Source: Sarcophilus harrisii
Lineage: Eukaryota > Chordata > Mammalia > Dasyuromorphia > Dasyuridae
DNA length: 64,000 nucleotides
Direction: 5' to 3'
Assembly: GCF_902635505.1 (NCBI RefSeq)
Contig: NC_045430.1
Location: 26,989,564 to 27,053,563, forward strand
In this document: one piece after another, positions 58,180 through 64,000 of the stretch
How the letters are laid out: each line of letters opens with the position of its first letter
How positions within the stretch are numbered: the stretch's first letter is position 1
Made by a program: the position numbers and the translations under genes
The notes under the pieces: generated by a model
What the model saw: only the letters and a program-made list of their open reading frames with translations
Told to the model about the DNA's origin: nothing
The model's database searches: none

Positions 58180-58400
58180 CAGAGACCCCCCTATTGGGAA
58201 TAAATCCAAAGAAGGTTTCAGAAGCCTCCTTTTCATAATTTCTTAGCACACTTTTAGTTAGCAAAACAACTGTAAACAAATTGGGCTCCCCAACATTGGG
58301 GAATGGTTGGGGGGAAACTGGGAAGACTTTACAAGAATTAAGGTGAAAGCAACAGTCATAATTTCAAAAATTGAAGAAAAACAACACTTTAGGTATCAGA
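58180..58400 (+). repeat. very old LINE-1 fragment
   Basis: TATTGGGAATAAATCCAAAG, CCAACATTGGGGAATGGTTG, GGAAGACTTTACAAGAATTA follow the L1 3' order. Confidence 0.45.
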
Positions 58401-58499
58401 ATTCTAAGGGGCTGATGATGAAAAATTGCTTTTATTAAAGATAAACCATGAGTAGGCAACGAATGTGTGGTTAATGTACATGACAAAATGTGTGTAAAA

Positions 58500-58685
58500 C
58501 TTGGAGCCAGAAAGATGAGTTCCAATTCTGCTTTACACTGTGTAACCCTGGGCAAATTATTTTATCTTCAGCCTCAGTTTCCTCTTTTATAAAATAGTCA
58601 CCAATATCTCCTGTCTCACAGCACTGTTGTGCCGATCAAACAAAATGACACATGGAAAGCATTTTATGTTAGCTGTCATTAAATT
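58500..58685 (+). repeat. MIR
   Basis: GTGTAACCCTGGGCAAATTA, TCAGCCTCAGTTTCCTCTTT, GAAAGCATTTTATGTTAGCT. Confidence 0.7.
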
Positions 58686-58992
58686 ACTAGAAAAATTCCG
58701 ACTTCCAGCATGAAGGTCTTCCTAGTATTCTTCAACTTTTGGCATGACTATATTAAATTTTCCTCTAATATCCACAACATTTGGAGATAGAGGGTTTATA
58801 ATTGTTTTGAGCAACTGATGGTTCAGAACAAAGCCTCCTTTAAAAAAAAAAAAAAAAAAAAGAAAAGAAAGCCTTTGGGCTCCAAACTCATTTCCTGTGT
58901 ATCCCATCACTAGAGTGGCAGCTTAAGTTGTGTGTAGGGCCAAGTTTGTAATTTGAAAGAGCTCAAGTTTTAAAATGAATAAAAAATGCCAT

Positions 58993-59674
58993 TAAAAGAA
59001 ATAGTTAATGGAAAATGAGTGGATGCCCATCAGTTGGAGAATGGCTGAATAAATTGTGGTATATGAATATTATGGAATATTATTGTTGTATAAGAAATGA
59101 CCAACAGGATGATTTCAGAAAGGCCTGGAGAGACTTATATGAACTGATGCTAAGTGAAATGAGCAGGACCAGGAGATCATTATATACTTCATCAACAATA
59201 CTATATGATGACCAGTTCTGATGGACCTGGCCATCCTCAGCAAGGAGATCAACCAAATCAGTTCCAATAGAGCAGTAATGAACTGAACCAGCTACGCCCA
59301 GAAAAAGAACTCTGGGAGATGACTAAGAACCATTACATAAAATTCCCAATCCCTCTATTTTTGTCTACCTGAACTTTTGATTTCCTTCACAGGCTAATTG
59401 TACACTATTTCAAAGTCCAATTCTTTTTGTACAGCAAAATAACTGTCTGGGTATGTATACATATATTGTATTTAACTTATACTTTAACATATTTAACATG
59501 TATTGGTCAACCTGCCATCTGGGGGAAGGAGTGGGGGGAAGAAGGGGAAAGGTTGGAACAAAAGGTTTTGCAACTATCAATGCTGAAAAATTACCCATGT
59601 ATATATCTTGTAAATAAAAAGCTATAATAAAAATAAGTAGTGTAATGCAAAAAAAAAGTAAAAGACATAGTTAA
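58993..59674 (+). repeat. LINE-1 3' fragment with target duplications
   Basis: GAGTGGATGCCCATCAGTTG to TGTAAATAAAAAGCTATAAT. Target duplications TAAAAGAAATAGTTAA (58993-59008) and TAAAAGACATAGTTAA (59659-59674), one mismatch. Close in sequence to the 6396-6849 insert. Confidence 0.88.
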
Positions 59675-59859
59675 CTAACTTATAAGGTCTACTTTATAGA
59701 CTAATCTAAATCTAATACTGTATATAGTCACCAATAAATCTTCAGGTCTTTATCAATGATCTTTACCAAACTTTTAATCCAGAACATAAACAATACATTG
59801 ACAGAGAAAAATATATTTTCGAAACAATTGAATTATCTTGGCAAATAAGTAATAATGAT

Positions 59860-60500
59860 CATAAAGGGATGTTCATCATCTCTATCATGGGCAGGGGAAA
59901 AGGATAAAAATTACCAGCTCCACTCAGTGCCTTTTGGTCTTTCGTCCTCTCCCCCTTTCCCCCACAACCTGGGTAATTTATGTGGACCAAGATGGTCATG
60001 ATAGGGATGGAAAGAAGTTGAAAGGAATTTTCTCACTGGAAAACGAAGCTCAGGGAACAGCTCAACTCAGGCAGGATCAAATGCAAAAAACAAGTGGATA
60101 TGTCAGGAGCCCATTCTTCCAGCCCGAATTGCCTTCTCACACTTCCCTATCCTGTATTACTCTTGTCCATGTTCTTTTACATAACTCTGCCACGGAGGGA
60201 TTTACCCAGTGTGCCGGGCCTTCCTCACATTCTCTTGCCATTCCATGGATACCAAAGGAGCATATGTGCAGTCCACGAGTTGCTGCTTACTGTTGCTATG
60301 AGACTGGCCCATTTGGCTTTGGTCATATATTTCTCTGATGACATCCTTTATACTGAACCTGCTGTATAACTATTTGTAATGTGTGACCCACCATGTTGTT
60401 CTTTATTTCCCTTTGGATGATCATCAACTTAACTTCTGACCCTACATAGTTTGTAAAGATTAAATAAAACTGGTGTTCACTGTCTGAGAAGGGGCCCTGT
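59860..60500 (+). other. unrecognised sequence with a 134-codon frame and poly(A) signal
   Basis: The frame 59934-60338 has no likeness I can name; 91 codons overlap in another frame. AATAAA at 60464-60469 (GATTAAATAAAACTGG) follows. It could be a retrocopy or part of an old element. I do not call a gene. Confidence 0.3.
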
Positions 60501-60649
60501 TTTCTGTTATCTGATATCATGAAGGCACTGGGGCAGGGGGACAGGCCACAGAGAATGAGATCTCTGGAGAGAATTCCTGATGGGGTGGGGGCCAGGATAA
60601 TGGAAATATTGGGAGACAATAGGATGATGTCATCAAGATATCTGGTAGA

Positions 60650-60770
60650 GTTTAGTCTTCAATATTTATTAGCTGTATGGAGCTATGGAGAAGTCACTTA
60701 TTCTCTTAAGACTCAGTTTTTATATTCATAAAATGGGAATAACACTTGTACTATTTATGGGTTGCTGGAA
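60650..60770 (+). repeat. MIR fragment
   Basis: TATTAGCTGTATGGAGCTAT, TTAAGACTCAGTTTTTATAT, AAATGGGAATAACAC. Confidence 0.5.
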
Positions 60771-60861
60771 TATTAAGTATTATTACTACTAAAGCTTGAT
60801 AACTCCTGAAATCCTGCTTCTCTCTAGTTTTGATACAGAAGGCTCTTTTTTATTATTATTA

Positions 60862-61021
60862 TTTTTTTGGCTGAGGCAATTGGGGTTAAGTGACTTACCT
60901 AGAGTCACATAGCTAGGAATTGTTAAGTGACTGAGGTCAAATTTGGACTCAGGTCCTCTTGACCTGAGTCCTCCTGACTTTAAAGCTGGTGCTCTATCCA
61001 TTGCACCATCTAGCTGCCCCC
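60862..61021 (-). repeat. WSINE1-like SINE, reverse
   Basis: CTGAGGCAATTGGGGTTAAG, CATTGCACCATCTAGCTGCC. It has a short internal duplication (GACTCAGGTCCTCTTGACCT then GAGTCCTCCTGAC). Flanks GAAGGCTCTTTT and AAAAGCTCTTTT suggest a target duplication. Confidence 0.8.
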
Positions 61022-61529
61022 AAAAGCTCTTTTAATAGAATAATTTGGTCTTGGACTAACAAACTACAGATGTTTCACAAGGACTCTCCTTTTTTGTCAG
61101 GAAATTTGCCGGCTGGTTAATTCCCAGAGAAAATGTTTTATCCTGCTATTCCCCTGGAGATAAAACTCACCTATTGAGCCAGACAGTTCTTTGAATAGAA
61201 ATACAGTAGAATGCCTTTAAGGCCAACAGACAGGTCTATGGAACACAAAGAAAAACTAGTTTAGCTATGTAAACACAGGACAGATGTCTCTCAGGTCCCT
61301 TCATGGCAGAAGCAAAAGTTCACTCGCTTGTTTTAGATGATTTAAAATGTGGCCCCATGCTTGCTTAGCTACAGCCTTTGTGATCGTCCATCTCCAAAAT
61401 AAGTCACGATGAGGATTTCTGTAGCAAAAAGTTGTAATCCTAACAAAACCTTCCCCATGGGGCTTCCTAAGTGATAGATATTAAAAACTTCTTAATCTTT
61501 ACACTAGTATGACAGGTATTCCTGGAGGA

Positions 61530-61875
61530 CTAGCATCTCCTGTAAGGGCTGCTGAGCCCTCTTCAGGGCTGCTCATCCCCCTTGGAGGTCTGCCTTCACC
61601 TGTGACCCCACGAAGCCGCACATCTCGGCAGACGGGTAAACCAGGCTGAGGGAACGATGGGCCTAAAACCCATCAGTGAAGTGGGATGTGGGGGGGCTAC
61701 CTCACGCAGATGAAGACTTCATCTTGGCTTAAGTCTTGCTTGCCACGGGATGAGAGAGAGAGCAAGACTGACCACTTTGTGCAACTCTGGCTCACTTAAA
61801 TCTAATTCACAGGGAAGTCAAGACATCACTCATGACATCATGGTCCTCTCAGAAAAAGGAAAGACAACCTAACAT
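61530..61875 (+). repeat. RTE-type LINE 3' end or RTE-dependent SINE
   Basis: GGGCCTAAAACCCATCAGTG, CATCTTGGCTTAAGTCTTGC, GAGAGAGAGCAAGACTGACC, TCACAGGGAAGTCAAGACAT, CATCATGGTCCTCTC. The end AAAAAGGAAAGACAACC is close to the RTE 3' terminus known from marsupials. 61022-61530 and 61875-62200 show nothing. Confidence 0.55.
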
Positions 61876-62204
61876 GTCATTAGATTAAAAAATTCAGAAT
61901 AAAGTATCCAACATGGAAACAACTTTCCAATTGCTTTGGCTGGTTGCCTGTATCTACAATGATGGGAAAGCAGAATGAGAGAGTATTAAACTTGGAGCAA
62001 AGGGGTAGGGTGGTAAATGAAATTAATAGGGAATCTTAAGTCAATGGAATGAAAAACATTTTAGCAGGACACCCCACCTAGAAGGGAGCGCTAAGTAATG
62101 AGGCACTTAAGAGGAGGCTGGATATACAGAGGATGGATCAACTATACCCTCTCTCCCTCCCTCCTCTCCTTTCTAAAGTTCTCTCTACAACAAAGGTACT
62201 AGCG

Positions 62205-62388
62205 GGATTTGCCATTTCATTTTCCAGCTCCTTTTATAGATAAGAAGCCTAGGCAAACAGGATTAGGTGACTTGTCTAGATTCACACAGCTACTAAAAAA
62301 ATCTAAGACCAGATTTGAACTAAGGAAAGTGAGTCTCCTGACTTCAGACCTGGTGCTCTATTCATTGGTTCCTTAGCTGCTCCTGGAT
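62205..62388 (-). repeat. MAR1-type SINE, reverse
   Basis: CATTTTCCAGCTCCTTTTAT, GGTGACTTGTCTAGATTCAC, ACTTCAGACCTGGTGCTCTA. Confidence 0.7.
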
Positions 62389-62559
62389 CTCTAATACCCT
62401 TTATCACTTTGAGTTTCTCTAAATGTAATATTAATGGCTTTATTTAAGCTTTCATGGTGTGTACAAATATAAGAATGGGGTGCAAATAATAAAGAAGACA
62501 TGATTCCTTCCCTTGTGATATTTGTTTAAACCTTCTGGGATGTATACATATAATTTCTT

Positions 62560-63640
62560 TTTTTTTTTTTTTTTTTTTAATGATAGCTTTTTCTTTCCTT
62601 CTTTTTTTAAAAAAATAGCTTTTTATTTTCAAAATACATGCAAAGTTAATTTTCAACATTCATCCTTGCAAACCTTTGTGTTACAAATTTTTCTCCCTTC
62701 TCCCCATTTCCTTCCCCTAGACAGCAAGTAATCCAATATAGGTTAAACACGTGCAATTCTTCTAAATATATTTCCATATTTATTATGCAGTACAAGAAAA
62801 ACCAGATCAAAAGGGAAAAAATGAGAAAGAAAAAAGCAAGAAAACAACAGCAAAAAAGGTGAGGTGAAAATACTATGTTTTGATCTACACTCAGATCCCA
62901 CAGTCCTCTTTCTGGGTGCAGATGGCTGTCTCCATCACAAGACCATTAGAAATAGCCTGGATCATCTCACTGTTGAAAAGAACCACATCCATCAGAATTG
63001 ATCATCCCTTAATCTTATTGTTGCCGTGTACAATGTTCTCTAGGTTCTACTCACTTCACTTAGCATCAGTTCATGTAAGTCTCTCTAAGCCTTTCTGAAA
63101 TCAGTCTGCTGATCATTTCTTATAGAATAATAATATACTATTATATTATATGCCATAACTTACTCAGCTATTCCTCAACTGATGAACATCCACTCATTTT
63201 CCAGTTCCTTGCCACTAGATAAAGGGCTGTTACAAACATTGTTGTGGATGTGGGTTCTTTTCCCTTTTTTATGATCTCTTTAGGATATAGGTCTAGTAGA
63301 GACACTGGGGATCAAAGGGTATCACAGTCTGATAGTCCTTTGGGCATAATTTCAAATTACTCAACAAAATGGTTAGATCAGTTCACAACTCCACCAACAA
63401 TGTGTTAGCGTCCCAGTTTTCCCACATGCCCTGCAACATGATCATCTTTTTCTGTCATTTTAGTTAATCTGAAAGATGAGTTATGGTACCTCCGAGTTGT
63501 CTGAATTTGCATTTCTCTAATAGTGATTTAAAGCATTTTTTTTTCATTGATTAGAAATGGCTTTAATTCCTTCTGAAAATTGTCTTCATATCCTCTGACT
63601 ATCAGGTGGAGAATGGCTTAATATATACAATTTCAATTAT
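62560..63640 (-). repeat. LINE-1 3' end, reverse, about 1.1 kb
   Basis: T run at 62557-62578, then CATTCATCCTTGCAAACCTT, GTGCAGATGGCTGTCTCCAT, CATCAGTTCATGTAAGTCTC, ACTCCACCAACAATGTGTTA, and into the ORF2 end. Longest L1 piece in the window. Confidence 0.9.
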
Positions 63641-63661
63641 TAAGAATGGATATTAACGCTT

Positions 63662-64000
63662 CTTTCCTTTCAGCTTGGCTGAGGTGCCTGTGAGGAGGGC
63701 TCTAAGCAGCTATGGTGCCCAACCAAAAGGGCATGATTCTGAAGCCCCATTTCCAAAAGACGGGGAAAGATGAGTTGCCACATGATTTAACCAGCCAGCC
63801 AGGAAGATCAGAAGGCAAAAAGCCTGCCAAGCAAAAGCCTGTCGAATTGCTCCTCACCCAGCATCTGGCCCCTTGGGAGGTGCCCTACTATCCCACACTG
63901 TACCAAAGTATGTGATGGTAGAGGATTCAGCTTGGAAGAACTTTAAGTGGCGGGCATCCATGAAAAGGTGGCACCCACCATTGGTTTCTCTGTGCATCCT
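63662..64000 (+). pseudogene. RPL13P: RPL13 processed pseudogene (5' part, cut by window edge)
   Basis: From the ATG at 63712 the sequence reads MVPNQKGMILKPHFQK, against MAPSRNGMVLKPHFHKDWQ of ribosomal protein L13. It then shifts frame at about codon 17, and later segments match L13 in other frames: GRGFSLEEL at about 63920-63945 and VAGIH..V..TIG.SV to the window end. At least two frameshifts and an in-frame stop (after QSM, 63913-63915) show it is dead. No introns are present. The upstream CTTCTTTCCTTTC at about 63660 resembles a ribosomal-protein 5' terminal oligopyrimidine. Inserted beside the L1 ending at 63640. Confidence 0.85.

Noticed and set aside
62444-62731. Lysine- and phenylalanine-rich frames on both strands
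   Set aside because: Produced by the T/A run and the L1 3' UTR.

Overview
The window is mammalian nuclear DNA and almost certainly marsupial. It carries one recognisable protein-coding gene, TMPO (thymopoietin / lamina-associated polypeptide 2), complete on the minus strand from the start codon at 56427 to the beta stop at 23631. The surroundings are AT-rich and packed with repeats of marsupial type: MAR1-like and WSINE1-like SINEs, marsupial L1 3' ends, an RTE/BovB-type LINE, and hAT-Charlie non-autonomous elements. WSINE1-like copies suggest an Australian lineage, but this is an inference from recalled repeat sequences. No bacterial features, CRISPR arrays or operons are present.

Gene layout, read right to left: a CpG island (about 54970-56890) holds the promoter and exon 1 (LEM-like domain). 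Exons 2 and 3 (47056-47182, 42816-42974) encode the LEM domain. The transcript then splits. Splicing to the large exon 4 (CDS 40769-42261, poly(A) signal near 39290) gives soluble nucleoplasmic LAP2alpha, 692 residues. Skipping exon 4 and joining exons 5 to 10 (37497-37582, 26769-26888, 26575-26670, 26036-26146, 24769-24863, 23631-23928) gives LAP2beta, 463 residues, with a C-terminal inner-nuclear-membrane anchor. All junctions have AG acceptors and GT donors and keep frame. Exons 6, 7 and 8 are each a multiple of three with phase 0 on both sides, which fits the shorter gamma/delta/epsilon-type forms known from other mammals.

Left of the gene (1-about 21600) is intergenic repeat-rich DNA: nested L1s, hAT elements, a CR1/L3 LINE split by an L1, and many SINEs. 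The introns carry further LINEs, mostly in antisense orientation, an RTE fragment with a 150-codon relic of reverse transcriptase, and a 670-bp insertion flanked by a perfect 17-bp target duplication. Right of the promoter (57000-64000) are more SINE and L1 copies, a probable RTE tail and, at the edge, the start of an RPL13 processed pseudogene.

I found no previously undescribed system. The most notable items are the intact LAP2alpha exon, a known therian co-option of a DIRS1-like retrotransposon, and several well-marked insertion and duplication events.
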